A DNA stretch of 42,440 nt, taken from contig JASLDM010000021.1 of NCBI GenBank assembly GCA_030151565.1, positions 1 to 42,440 of the forward strand, written 5' to 3'. This document shows, one piece after another, positions 24,783-33,190 of the stretch; positions within the stretch are counted from its first letter, which is position 1; every line of letters begins with the position of its first letter. The notes beneath the pieces are model-generated. The model was not told the DNA's origin, made no database searches, and saw only the letters and a list, made by a program, of their open reading frames with translations. The stretch comes from Flavobacterium sp. (GTDB taxonomy: Bacteria > Bacteroidota > Bacteroidia > Flavobacteriales > Flavobacteriaceae). The position numbers were made by a program, and so were the translations under genes.

Positions 24783-26024
24783 CTACGATATCGCTTGCAA
24801 ACGTTGCATCAAATTTTTATCCAATGCCTGAACAGCATAATCATAATCAACTTTAAACTCTTTTATTTCTTGTTGACTTGGCAGTTCATACATAGCATCT
24901 GTTAAAATTGCTTCACATAATGAACGTAATCCTCTCGCACCTAACTTGTATTCCAAAGCTTTATCTACAATAAAGTCCAAAGCCTCATCTGATATCGAAA
25001 AAGCAATGTCATCCATTTCAAACAATTTTTCATATTGTTTGATTAAAGCATTCTTTGGCTCTGTCAAAATAGCTCTTAAAGTCTTTTTATCCAACGGATC
25101 CATATATGTTAGAACAGGAAGTCTTCCTATAATCTCAGGAATCAATCCGTAATCTTTCACATCTTTAGGGATAATATATTGCATTAAATTCGTTCGATCT
25201 ACCAAATCTCCCTCCTTAGACGAACCATATCCTACAGCCTGAAAATTTAAACGCTTAGATATAATACGTTCAATTCCATCAAACGCTCCTCCAGCAACAA
25301 ACAAGATGTCCTTAGTATTTACTTCTATGAATTTCTGATCAGGATGCTTACGTCCCCCTTTAGGCGGCACATTCACAATACTCCCCTCTAAGAGTTTCAA
25401 TAGAGCTTGCTGAACTCCTTCGCCAGATACGTCCCGTGTAATTGACGGATTGTCACTCTTACGAGCAATTTTATCTATCTCATCAATAAAGATTATACCT
25501 CGCTCCGCCTTTTCAACATCATAATCCGCTGCTTGTAAAAGCTTCGTTAGAATCCCTTCTACATCTTCCCCAACATACCCTGCTTCTGTCAACACAGTAG
25601 CATCTACAATAGCTAAAGGTACATTTAACATTCTTGCAATAGTTTTAGCAACAAGAGTCTTTCCTGTTCCTGTTTGTCCAACCATCAGAATATTACTTTT
25701 CTCGATTTCAATGTCATCACTTGCATCACGTTGCTGCATCAATCGTTTATAATGATTATAAACAGCAACAGACATTACTTTCTTAGTCTGATCTTGACCG
25801 ATAACATATTCATCCAAAAAAGCACGAATTTCAATTGGTTTTTTAAGCAATAGCTCTTGAGAAAGTTGCTCAAAGTGCTCCGAGCTATCTTCTTCCAAAA
25901 CTATACCATAAGCCTGATCAACACATTGGTCACATATATGAGCATCGATACCTGCAATCAAAATAGTGGTTTCTGATTTTGGACGTCCACAAAATGAACA
26001 TCTCATTTCTCCTTCTTTAGCCAT
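24783..26024 (-). CDS. clpX: ATP-dependent Clp protease ATPase subunit ClpX
   Basis: The 413-residue protein is a complete ClpX. The N-terminal zinc-binding domain has Cys 9, 12, 31 and 34. The AAA+ core has Walker A GQTGTGKT (116-123), the pore loop GYVGED (149-154), Walker B IIFIDEID (177-184) and a sensor-2 region GARGLRSL near 365. It unfolds tagged substrates and feeds them to ClpP. It begins 4 bp after the end of clpP, so both come from one transcript. An IGF-type loop for ClpP docking would be expected near residue 260, but the sequence there reads AVGYGS, after ISKRLNF. The loop assignment is uncertain without alignment. Confidence 0.97.
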   Translation of the reverse strand: MAKEGEMRCSFCGRPKSETTILIAGIDAHICDQCVDQAYGIVLEEDSSEHFEQLSQELLLKKPIEIRAFLDEYVIGQDQTKKVMSVAVYNHYKRLMQQRDASDDIEIEKSNILMVGQTGTGKTLVAKTIARMLNVPLAIVDATVLTEAGYVGEDVEGILTKLLQAADYDVEKAERGIIFIDEIDKIARKSDNPSITRDVSGEGVQQALLKLLEGSIVNVPPKGGRKHPDQKFIEVNTKDILFVAGGAFDGIERIISKRLNFQAVGYGSSKEGDLVDRTNLMQYIIPKDVKDYGLIPEIIGRLPVLTYMDPLDKKTLRAILTEPKNALIKQYEKLFEMDDIAFSISDEALDFIVDKALEYKLGARGLRSLCEAILTDAMYELPSQQEIKEFKVDYDYAVQALDKNLMQRLQAIS

Positions 26025-26028
26025 CTAT

Positions 26029-26688
26029 TTATTCTCTTATTAATACCTCGTCAATCATTCCATAAGCTTTAGCTTCCTGAGCAATCATCCAGTAGTCACG
26101 ATCACTATCATGATGTACCTTCTCCATTGTTTGTCCAGAATGCTTCGCGATAATTTGGTACAATTCATCCTTCAATTTTAATATTTCACGAGCTGTAATT
26201 TCAATATCCGAAGCTTGACCTTGAGCTCCACCCAACGGTTGATGAATCATCACTCGAGAGTGTGGTAACGCTGAGCGTTTACCTTCAGCACCTGCACATA
26301 ATAAAACCGCCCCCATAGAAGCCGCCATACCTGTACAAATTGTAGCTACATCTGGTTTGATAAATTGCATTGTATCATAAATTCCTAATCCTGCATACAC
26401 ACCTCCTCCAGGAGAGTTTACATAAATACTAATATCTTTAGAATTATCTACGCTTTCCAAAAACAATAATTGTGCTTGGATAATATTAGCAACATAATCA
26501 TCAATACCCGTACCTAAGAAAATAATACGATCCATCATTAATCTTGAAAACACATCCATAGAAGCCACGTTCATTTGGCGCTCTTCAATAATATAAGGGG
26601 TCATGCTACTAACAATTTTATCATAGTACATACTGTTGATACCGTGATGTTTTGTAGCAAACTTTTGAAATTCTTTACCGTAATCCAT
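26029..26688 (-). CDS. clpP: ATP-dependent Clp protease proteolytic subunit ClpP
   Basis: The 219-residue serine peptidase has its catalytic triad in place: S124 in GMAASMGA, H149 in MIHQPLGG and D198 in DSDRDYW, with the same His-Asp spacing (49) as in E. coli. NSPGGGVYAG (91-100) forms the oxyanion-hole strand. An N-terminal extension of about 30-40 residues before the conserved core may be a propeptide. Fourteen subunits form the proteolytic chamber capped by ClpX. It lies between tig and clpX, the classic order, but a terminator hairpin separates it from tig. A near -7 element (TATTTTTA, 26710-26703) is placed to drive it. Confidence 0.97.
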   Translation of the reverse strand: MDYGKEFQKFATKHHGINSMYYDKIVSSMTPYIIEERQMNVASMDVFSRLMMDRIIFLGTGIDDYVANIIQAQLLFLESVDNSKDISIYVNSPGGGVYAGLGIYDTMQFIKPDVATICTGMAASMGAVLLCAGAEGKRSALPHSRVMIHQPLGGAQGQASDIEITAREILKLKDELYQIIAKHSGQTMEKVHHDSDRDYWMIAQEAKAYGMIDEVLIRE

Positions 26689-26719
26689 AGTTATCTTTTA
26701 TTTAAAAATAAATTGTGTA

Positions 26720-26758
26720 GAAAAAATAAGCGTCTTTCTAATTAATTAGAAAGACGCT
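26720..26758 (-). terminator. tig terminator/attenuator before clpP
   Basis: A perfect 30-bp palindrome (26729-26758, agcgtctttctaatt and its complement) is followed on the minus strand by T-rich sequence (A at 26721-26726 on the plus strand). Confidence 0.85.
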
Positions 26759-26784
26759 CAAAGATACTTATTTTTTTTCGAAAA

Positions 26785-28110
26785 TTATTCTCCGTACATT
26801 TCCTTAACGAAATCTTTGTAAGAAACTTCTTTCGTTTTTGCTTTTACTTTATCGTTAAACAAAGTAAGCATTTTTTCATTCATAACTTGCTCAGAAATAC
26901 GTTTTACCTCATCTTGATTTGACATCACGCGAGCTACAATATTTTCAACATCTGCATCAGCTGGTTCTAATTGACCAAACTGAGCCATTTGTTGCTTAAT
27001 CAAATCTGTAGTATAAGCTTTAATCTCTTCAAATTGAAGTTGAAGCTCATTCTCAGTCATGATTTTTCCTTCGATTAATTGGAAACGCAATCCTTTTTCT
27101 GATTTCTCATATTCGTCAGCTGCTTGCTCTGGAGTCATTGTTGTTTCTCCTGCTGTTTGCAACCATTTTTTCAAAAATTCTGCTGGTAATTCAAAAGAAG
27201 TATTTTCAATTAAATGTTCTAAAACGTCATTCATGAATTTTTGATCAGACTGACTTGCAAATTGTTTCTCAGCATCCTCTTTGATCTTTGCTTTCATTTC
27301 TTCTACTGAAGAAACTACGCCTTCTCCGAATAACTTATCAAAGAACTCTTGATTTAACTCTGCTTTTTCCGTTTCACTAATTTCATTAATTGTAAACACT
27401 ACATCTACTTCTAATCCATGAACCGCATCGTGATCCAATCCTAAGTAATCCATTAGTTTATGATCATCATCAAATAATCCTTTTGTACTTACAGTTACTT
27501 GATCACCTACTTTTTTACCAATAAATTTCTTTTGGTTTGTTTTTGTTCTAAAAGCATCAACAGCAATTTTTGCTTCTTTGTTAATACCTGCTTCTTCATT
27601 CACAAATGTCCCTACCATTTCGTCACCTTCTGCAACTACTTCTTTAGAAATCATTTTTCCATATTGTTTTTGAATATGCTCTACTTGCTCGTCTAGCATT
27701 TCTTCATCAGCAACAACATTGAATTTAGTTATTTTATTTTTCCCTTCTAAATCTACTGTAAATTCAGGAACTAATCCCAATTCAAAATCAAAAGAAAGAA
27801 CATCTGCATCCCAGTCAAAATTCTCGTTTAAAACAGGAAGTGGATTTCCAAGAATATCTAACTTTTCTTCTACAAGATAGTTATTCAATTTATCTTGCAA
27901 CATTTTGTTCACCTCTTCAAACAAAACTGCTTTCCCATATTGTTTAACAATCAAACTCATCGGTACAGCTCCTTTTCTAAAACCAGGAACATTTGCATTT
28001 TTTCTGTAGTCAGATAATACTTTATCTACATTTCCTTGATAATCTTCTTTTGCAAGCTCAACAGTAACGATTGCGTTAAGAGCATCTACATTATTTCTTG
28101 TAATATTCAT
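26785..28110 (-). CDS. tig: Trigger factor (ribosome-associated chaperone)
   Basis: The 441-residue protein has the trigger factor order. The N-terminal ribosome-binding domain holds the signature VPGFRKGAVP (41-50; the usual form is GFRxGKxP). A middle FKBP-like domain follows (about 150-245), apparently degenerate: GDEMVGTF and KKFIGKKVGDQV are recognisable, but the aromatic active-site pattern is not. The long helical C-terminal arms end in KDFVKEMYGE. It binds nascent chains at the ribosome exit. Its promoter lies in the palindrome upstream. Chaperone and protease genes side by side fit co-ordinated protein quality control. Confidence 0.93.
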   Translation of the reverse strand: MNITRNNVDALNAIVTVELAKEDYQGNVDKVLSDYRKNANVPGFRKGAVPMSLIVKQYGKAVLFEEVNKMLQDKLNNYLVEEKLDILGNPLPVLNENFDWDADVLSFDFELGLVPEFTVDLEGKNKITKFNVVADEEMLDEQVEHIQKQYGKMISKEVVAEGDEMVGTFVNEEAGINKEAKIAVDAFRTKTNQKKFIGKKVGDQVTVSTKGLFDDDHKLMDYLGLDHDAVHGLEVDVVFTINEISETEKAELNQEFFDKLFGEGVVSSVEEMKAKIKEDAEKQFASQSDQKFMNDVLEHLIENTSFELPAEFLKKWLQTAGETTMTPEQAADEYEKSEKGLRFQLIEGKIMTENELQLQFEEIKAYTTDLIKQQMAQFGQLEPADADVENIVARVMSNQDEVKRISEQVMNEKMLTLFNDKVKAKTKEVSYKDFVKEMYGE

Positions 28111-28136
28111 TTTTATGTTTTATTTACATACTAAAA

Positions 28137-28171
28137 TTGGGTTGCAAAAATAAAATATTTTTGCAACCCAA
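28137..28171. repeat. Perfect palindrome with 16-bp arms upstream of tig
   Basis: Arm ttgggttgcaaaaata (28137-28152), 3-base loop AAA, then its exact complement (28156-28171). Each arm contains a TATTTTTG or its reverse complement. Confidence 0.9.
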
Positions 28172-28175
28172 CCAA
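28145..28175 (-). promoter_or_regulatory. tig promoter inside the palindrome
   Basis: On the minus strand TTGG (28175-28172), 19 bp, then TATTTTTG (28152-28145) matches the consensus. The ATG lies 35 bp downstream. Confidence 0.65.
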
Positions 28176-28219
28176 GTTTTTAACTATTTGTATTTCAATT
28201 ATTAAAAAAAAAACTCTTA

Positions 28220-28567
28220 TTAAGCTTCTTTTTTTTCAAAAAACCCATTTACGATTGACTGAACAAAAGTTAACACCACGCTAAACAACAATGCCGTCCA
28301 GAAACTGGATACCTCAAATCCTTTTACAAAGTAATCTGCAAGCATAATAATCACCGCATTGATAACATATAAAAACAGTCCCAACGTAACTACTGTAGCT
28401 GGCAACGTCAAAAAAACTAATACAGGTTTCAAAATCATATCAAGAAGCCCTAAAGCTACCGCTACCCAAAGTCCTGTTGTAAAACTATCAATACTGATAC
28501 CTGGCAAAAAATTAGCCAATAAAACTACAATAGCCGTTGTTAGTAATAATCTAATAATAAATCCCAT
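28220..28567 (-). CDS. Phage-holin-4-2-like family (PF04020-type) membrane protein
   Basis: The 115-residue protein has four hydrophobic helices and the family pattern LLTTAIVVLLANFLPGISID, VALGLLDMILKPVL and LTLPATVVTLGLFLYVINA. The family name reflects weak holin-like similarity. These are chromosomal membrane proteins of unknown role, common in Bacteroidota and Firmicutes, so it should not be read as evidence of a prophage. It lies between the SGNH lipoprotein gene (21-bp gap, same strand) and tig. The palindrome after it may end its transcript, although the T run is weak. Confidence 0.88.
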   Translation of the reverse strand: MGFIIRLLLTTAIVVLLANFLPGISIDSFTTGLWVAVALGLLDMILKPVLVFLTLPATVVTLGLFLYVINAVIIMLADYFVKGFEVSSFWTALLFSVVLTFVQSIVNGFFEKKEA

Positions 28568-28588
28568 ATCTTCTTCTTTTTTATGTTA

Positions 28589-30178
28589 CTAATTACTTTG
28601 CAAAAGTGTTGGTCCAGGATAAACCGCTGGATTCACTAATGGTATTTTTGCATTATAATGCTTGTTGATCACTCTTAATATTTCAGCCGCAATAAAAGCA
28701 TATCCTCTCGCATTTGGATGAACTCCATCAAGAGAAAACATAACTTTATTTAAATTCCCTAATCCACTAAAATAGTCAGCAGTATAAATCTGTCCATCCT
28801 CAACCCTTAATCCAACTACTGCCTTATTCATAATATCATTCATATCAGCTACAGCTAAATTCTTTTCGGATGCCACAGAACGGATGATGTTATTAAAAGC
28901 TAACGTTGCTGCTTTTGCAGTTTTTTGCTCATCTACAGTCAAAACATGTTGATCAGCCAACGGGTATGTAATACCATTTAAATTTAATGCATCTGCAAAA
29001 CCTCCAGTCGGTTCAAATGCCTGAGTACCAATTACTGCTTTTGTAGTCAAAAGAATTAAGTCGTTTGAAGTAGCATGTCTTGCCTGTCCAAAAACCATTC
29101 CGACCATTTTTGCTGTTGGAGCATCTAATCCCATATTAGCCATTAAAGCCCCTTCAATTAGCGGTCCTAAATCTGCTAAAGCTTCATCTTTTATTAACAA
29201 TGGATTTGGCTTATCTTTAGATAGTAACTGAAGACGATCTCCTTGCCCTCCTGCTCCTAAAAGTTGCTTAAACATTCCTATAAATTGGTTTAACTGATCT
29301 ATATTCTCATCACCTCCTAATAAAGCCGGAGACAAAGGATTATAAGGAACAGTTGTAAAAAAAGGAATAGACGTCACATCCGGTATAGTTGCTACAACAC
29401 CTTTAGCTCCATTTCTGGTCAATCCGTCTACAATCAATTTATAGGTTCCTGCAAACAACATCGGATCTGTTATATCATTAGCTCCATAAGTTGCTGCATT
29501 AGAATTCCCTGTTTGATCAACACCCGTACCTCCAGATGTTGCATAAGACAAAACATCATTTGCTCCTATCCAGTTAGTAAAAAATGTAGGATTCAAACTT
29601 AACGCATCTTCCAACACCGTTGCTGAAGACTTTGTAGCATGTCTAACAAAATACGGATTAGCGGTTCCCGAAGCAACCCCTGCTAGATCTCCATACCCAG
29701 GAACTAATAAGTGAAAAACTTTAGCACCAGGAATCCCCATATTATTATAAGCCTTTTGTTGTAAACTACTAATCTCTATAGATGGTGTTCCTTTTATATT
29801 CTGTGGCCCCAATGGTTGCCCATCAGCTCCAGGATACATGTTAACTATCATTCGAGTAACTCCAACTGGATTGCCCCCTAAAAGCAATCCTCCTATATTC
29901 TTCTCATCATCACCAAAAAAAGGTTGCGTAAACTCACCACCTCCCACTATTTTAAACTGTTCTGCTAGAATATTCGGAAAAGAATATTGCTGTCCTGATT
30001 TAAAAACAGTCCCATCCATAAATCCCGCTGTTAGAGAGTTCCCTACAGAAACATAAACAGAAAAATCCGCATCTCCACTATAATAGGTATTCCCATCAAT
30101 TTCATTTTCAAAAGAAGGCTCACAAGCCGTTAAACCTAAAGCTATAGCTGGTAATATATATAAATATCTTTTTTTCAT
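28589..30178 (-). CDS. SGNH/GDSL-type hydrolase lipoprotein
   Basis: The 529-residue protein has a lipoprotein signal (Cys19 in LTAC). It is probably attached to the outer membrane. SGNH block I is VGNSLTAG, with the nucleophile S48 replacing the GDS of classical enzymes by GNS. Block III is WIGANDVL (the Asn) and block V is D484-x-x-H487 in LDGVHPNARGY. A large insert between blocks (about 60-190 and 260-440) is typical of the Bacteroidota version. Expected activity is an esterase or lipase; the substrate is unknown. The gene starts 17 bp after the OmpP1/FadL-type porin ends, so the pair forms an operon that may handle lipids or other hydrophobic molecules. Confidence 0.88.
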   Translation of the reverse strand: MKKRYLYILPAIALGLTACEPSFENEIDGNTYYSGDADFSVYVSVGNSLTAGFMDGTVFKSGQQYSFPNILAEQFKIVGGGEFTQPFFGDDEKNIGGLLLGGNPVGVTRMIVNMYPGADGQPLGPQNIKGTPSIEISSLQQKAYNNMGIPGAKVFHLLVPGYGDLAGVASGTANPYFVRHATKSSATVLEDALSLNPTFFTNWIGANDVLSYATSGGTGVDQTGNSNAATYGANDITDPMLFAGTYKLIVDGLTRNGAKGVVATIPDVTSIPFFTTVPYNPLSPALLGGDENIDQLNQFIGMFKQLLGAGGQGDRLQLLSKDKPNPLLIKDEALADLGPLIEGALMANMGLDAPTAKMVGMVFGQARHATSNDLILLTTKAVIGTQAFEPTGGFADALNLNGITYPLADQHVLTVDEQKTAKAATLAFNNIIRSVASEKNLAVADMNDIMNKAVVGLRVEDGQIYTADYFSGLGNLNKVMFSLDGVHPNARGYAFIAAEILRVINKHYNAKIPLVNPAVYPGPTLLQSN

Positions 30179-30195
30179 AATATTAAACTTTAAAA

Positions 30196-31443
30196 TTAGA
30201 AACTATAAGTCAATCCCAATCCTCCAGAGAATACACTTGAAAGATAAGTTCCTCCAAACGACACTGGGTTACCATCTTCAATAAAGTAATCGTATGAATT
30301 ATTAGTTTCACTAAAATGTAGATAAGAAACAACCACATCGATTGATAATTTATTTGCAAATTTATAAGAGAATCCCCCTGTATAAACTCTAGAATCATTA
30401 CGAGGTGTTTCAGGTGCAAAATACCCATCTTGTACAGGACTCTCGTCATAGTACCATCCTAAACGGAAATCCCAATTTGGTGTTGCAGCATATTGAACTC
30501 CTAAACGATAAGTACTCGAATCTTTATAATTTCTAGGATTAACAGACGTTCCTATAACTGGATTATCAAACTCAATTACTAAAGCATCATAAGCTCTCCA
30601 ATAATTTCTGTTATAATCAAATGCAAAAAGCCATTTATCTAATTTATACGATGCTCCAACCGTTAACTCCGCAGGTAAAGGCATTGTTGCGCTAATTTTT
30701 CCATCTGTAAACATTGACGTTCCAAAAGCAGGCACATCATTAAATTTCGCCTCACCATCTTTTGCTTTCATTTCAATTTTAGATCGGTAGTTTAAACCTA
30801 ATCTCAAATTCTGATCTAAGCTTACAAGAAATCCAGCTGTATATCCCCAAGCATGTACGTTTTTCGCCTCAATAGTTACATCTGTGCGCTCACCTTGCTC
30901 ATTAGTCATACTTCTCGAAAGGTTTCTATTAAACTCAACACCCCCATTTACATAAATAGGCCCTCCTCCAAAACTAAAATGATCACCTATTCTTACAGCT
31001 ATAGTTGGTTGAAAATAAATAGCTTTCAAATCAATGTTATTTACCAAATGCGAACCTTGCCAATCACGATCCCAATCAACAGCACTTCCATATGGAGAAT
31101 AGACTGCCAAACCAGCCGTTAACCAATCCGTTACTTTTGCTGCGCCATACAGATAGAATGGAGTTCCAACATTACGTGTACTATTCTCCCACCCATACGT
31201 TTCGTTTTGAAATTGTGTGTCTGCTACCAGAACACTTGCACCAGCTGAGAAATTAAATCGATCCTCTAAATAAACTGATGCTGCTGGGTTAAAAAACAAA
31301 GATTCTGCATTTCCTACTACAGCCACCCCTGTATGCCCCATAGCTAATTGCCTTTGCCCCTGCATACTAATGCGATAACCTCCTGCAAAAACAGTTGATG
31401 TTGTAAGAGTTAATAAGGCTAATGAAAATATTTTTCTGATCAT
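30196..31443 (-). CDS. OmpP1/FadL family outer-membrane transporter
   Basis: The 415-residue protein has a signal peptide (cleavage after VFAG or just before) and the FadL N-terminal hatch signature GGYRISMQGQRQLAMGHTGV with the NPAAS segment at about residue 50-56. The rest alternates beta strands to a terminal aromatic residue (LGLTYSF), as in a 14-strand barrel. FadL proteins pass long-chain fatty acids or other hydrophobic compounds through the outer membrane by lateral diffusion. The consensus promoter upstream and the short gap to the SGNH lipoprotein gene define a two- or three-gene unit. Ligand specificity is not visible. Confidence 0.92.
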   Translation of the reverse strand: MIRKIFSLALLTLTTSTVFAGGYRISMQGQRQLAMGHTGVAVVGNAESLFFNPAASVYLEDRFNFSAGASVLVADTQFQNETYGWENSTRNVGTPFYLYGAAKVTDWLTAGLAVYSPYGSAVDWDRDWQGSHLVNNIDLKAIYFQPTIAVRIGDHFSFGGGPIYVNGGVEFNRNLSRSMTNEQGERTDVTIEAKNVHAWGYTAGFLVSLDQNLRLGLNYRSKIEMKAKDGEAKFNDVPAFGTSMFTDGKISATMPLPAELTVGASYKLDKWLFAFDYNRNYWRAYDALVIEFDNPVIGTSVNPRNYKDSSTYRLGVQYAATPNWDFRLGWYYDESPVQDGYFAPETPRNDSRVYTGGFSYKFANKLSIDVVVSYLHFSETNNSYDYFIEDGNPVSFGGTYLSSVFSGGLGLTYSF

Positions 31444-31475
31444 AATTCAATAGTTATTTACTTATTTGTTAATAT

Positions 31476-31506
31476 CAAATTTAAACCTTTATCTGAATTT
31501 CACAAA
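31476..31506 (-). promoter_or_regulatory. Consensus promoter of the OmpP1/FadL operon (TTTG-N19-TAAATTTG)
   Basis: On the minus strand TTTG (31506-31503), a 19-bp spacer and TAAATTTG (31483-31476) match both elements exactly. The leader is about 28 nt. Confidence 0.8.
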
Positions 31507-31555
31507 TTTTTTAATACTTATTTTCCTTTAAAATAATTACAATCAACTGATTTAC

Positions 31556-31586
31556 AAAAAACAGAGGCACTCCTCTGAGCACCTCT
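31556..31586 (-). terminator. Terminator of the pdxJ-hydrolase operon
   Basis: On the minus strand agaggtgct (31586-31578) pairs with agtgcctct (31571-31563), with two G-U pairs, followed by a T run (A at 31556-31561 on the plus strand). Confidence 0.75.
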
Positions 31587-31612
31587 ATTAACAAAAACAT
31601 AACAATATAAAT

Positions 31613-32386
31613 CTATTCCTTCAAAAATATTTTAACAGCTTGATAAAATTCATCCGGGTTTTCTGCATGCAACCAATGCCCAGCATTAGAGATGGAAACT
31701 ATTTTAGAATTTGGAAAAATTTGCTTAATCATTTCTTCATCTGAATCTTGAATATAATTAGATTTCGCTCCCTTTAAAAATAAAGTCTTCCCATTATAAA
31801 AAGCATCCTCGCTTAAACCTTCTCCAATTACAAATTCATTCTGATTGAAAACAGCCAAATTGAATCGAAAAGCTAATTGCCCAGGTTCTACCCAATACAA
31901 ACTTTTCATTAAAAACATTCGAGTTGATAAATCTTTCACATAAGAACTAAGAATATCATCTACTTCATTTCTTGAAGGTTTTTTCGAAAAATCCACTGCA
32001 TTTAATCCCGCCAAAATATCTTGATGATGGGGCGCATATTCTTTGGGCGCAATATCAGCTACAAGAAGTTGCTTTACTTTTCCCGGATAAGTTGTTGCAA
32101 ACTTCATTGCAACTTTCCCCCCCATTGAGTGTCCCAAAACAACCGCTTGTTCAAGGTTGTTTTCAACCATATAATATCTCACATCTTCCACCATTGCATC
32201 ATAAGTAAACTCGGAATCATGAAAACTTCGTCCATGATTTCTTAAGTCCAACAAATGAACTTGATAACCTAGTGCAGCAATCTGTGTCCCAAAACTTTTC
32301 CAATTGTCAGACATTCCTAAATATCCATGCATAACAATAAAAGGCTGTCCCTCACCTTCAATTCTCGAATACAAAACCTCTCCCAT
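31613..32386 (-). CDS. Alpha/beta-fold hydrolase, YbfF-like esterase
   Basis: The 257-residue protein is an alpha/beta hydrolase with the oxyanion HGYLG (20-24), LDLRNHGRS (47-54), the nucleophile elbow GHSMGG (S87 in the centre) and the terminal His in NAGHWLHAENP. The order and length resemble YbfF-type short-chain acyl esterases; the exact substrate is open. It has no signal peptide and is cytoplasmic. Its ATG overlaps the pdxJ stop (TAATG), so the two are translationally coupled. A functional link to vitamin B6 synthesis is possible but not shown. Confidence 0.88.
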   Translation of the reverse strand: MGEVLYSRIEGEGQPFIVMHGYLGMSDNWKSFGTQIAALGYQVHLLDLRNHGRSFHDSEFTYDAMVEDVRYYMVENNLEQAVVLGHSMGGKVAMKFATTYPGKVKQLLVADIAPKEYAPHHQDILAGLNAVDFSKKPSRNEVDDILSSYVKDLSTRMFLMKSLYWVEPGQLAFRFNLAVFNQNEFVIGEGLSEDAFYNGKTLFLKGAKSNYIQDSDEEMIKQIFPNSKIVSISNAGHWLHAENPDEFYQAVKIFLKE

Positions 32387-33099
32387 TATTGTAATTTTCT
32401 AAGATACATATTAACTACATTTTCTAAACCTAAATATAAGGATTCGGAAATTAAGGCGTGCCCGATAGACACCTCTAATAAGCCAGGAATATTTTGTTTA
32501 AAAAAAGCAATATTCTCTAAACTCAAATCGTGCCCCGCATTAATCCCAAGTCCCAATTCATTAGCCAAAATAGCAGCTTTTTCATAAGCAACAATTACTC
32601 CCTCGTTTCCTAGCGCATATTCCGAAGCAAACTCCTCTGTATACAATTCAATTCTATCTGCTCCTACTTCTTTAGCTCCTTCAATCATTTGCAAAACAGG
32701 ATCCACAAAAATAGAAGTACGTATTCCTTTAAGTTTACACTCTTGAATTACTTCTTTTAAAAATTCCTTATTTTTCAAAGTATCCCATCCTGCATTAGAC
32801 GTTAATGCATCAACAGCATCAGGAACTAAAGTAACCTGAGTCGGCTTAGTCTCAAAAACTAAATTTAAAAAATTATCCATCGGATTCCCTTCTATATTAT
32901 ATTCAGTATGAACAACACTCACCAAATCACGTGCGTCTTGATAACGAATATGGCGCTCATCAGGACGTGGATGAACAGTAATCCCCTGTGCTCCAAATCC
33001 CTGAACATCTTTAGCAACTTGTAATAAATTTGGCGTATCACCACCTCTAGAATTACGTAGTGTGGCAATTTTATTGATATTAACAGATAATTTCGTCAT
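32386..33099 (-). CDS. pdxJ: Pyridoxine 5'-phosphate synthase PdxJ
   Basis: The 237-residue TIM-barrel enzyme makes pyridoxine 5'-phosphate from 1-deoxyxylulose 5-phosphate and 3-amino-2-oxopropyl phosphate, the last step of the DXP-dependent vitamin B6 route. Visible motifs are ITVHPRPDERHI (His and Arg of the active site), TLVPDAV and NAGHDLSLEN, then the phosphate-binding IGHALI near the C-terminus. The N-terminal motif reads VNINKIATLRNSRGG, where the E. coli enzyme has VNIDHIATLRNAR, so Asp-His is replaced by Asn-Lys. As far as I recall this is the Bacteroidota variant. It is first in the operon with the hydrolase and divergent from the CBS gene. Confidence 0.95.
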   Translation of the reverse strand: MTKLSVNINKIATLRNSRGGDTPNLLQVAKDVQGFGAQGITVHPRPDERHIRYQDARDLVSVVHTEYNIEGNPMDNFLNLVFETKPTQVTLVPDAVDALTSNAGWDTLKNKEFLKEVIQECKLKGIRTSIFVDPVLQMIEGAKEVGADRIELYTEEFASEYALGNEGVIVAYEKAAILANELGLGINAGHDLSLENIAFFKQNIPGLLEVSIGHALISESLYLGLENVVNMYLRKLQ

Positions 33100-33117
33100 T
33101 ATTTATTTTTTTAAAAG

Positions 33118-33125
33118 CAAAAATA
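33118..33125 (-). promoter_or_regulatory. -7 promoter element (TATTTTTG) of pdxJ
   Basis: Exact TAnnTTTG on the minus strand, 18 bp before the ATG. The divergent region also holds a weaker plus-strand element, TTATTTTG at 33161-33168, for the CBS-nadK unit. Confidence 0.5.
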
Positions 33126-33190
33126 CAAAGTATAATTAAGGCGTATTGGTTTATTTTTGATTATTTTGCAACCTGAAAAGGTCACGAATC

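Noticed and set aside
28220..28567. Prophage marker from the holin-like name
   Set aside because: The family is a common chromosomal membrane protein, and no other phage gene is present.
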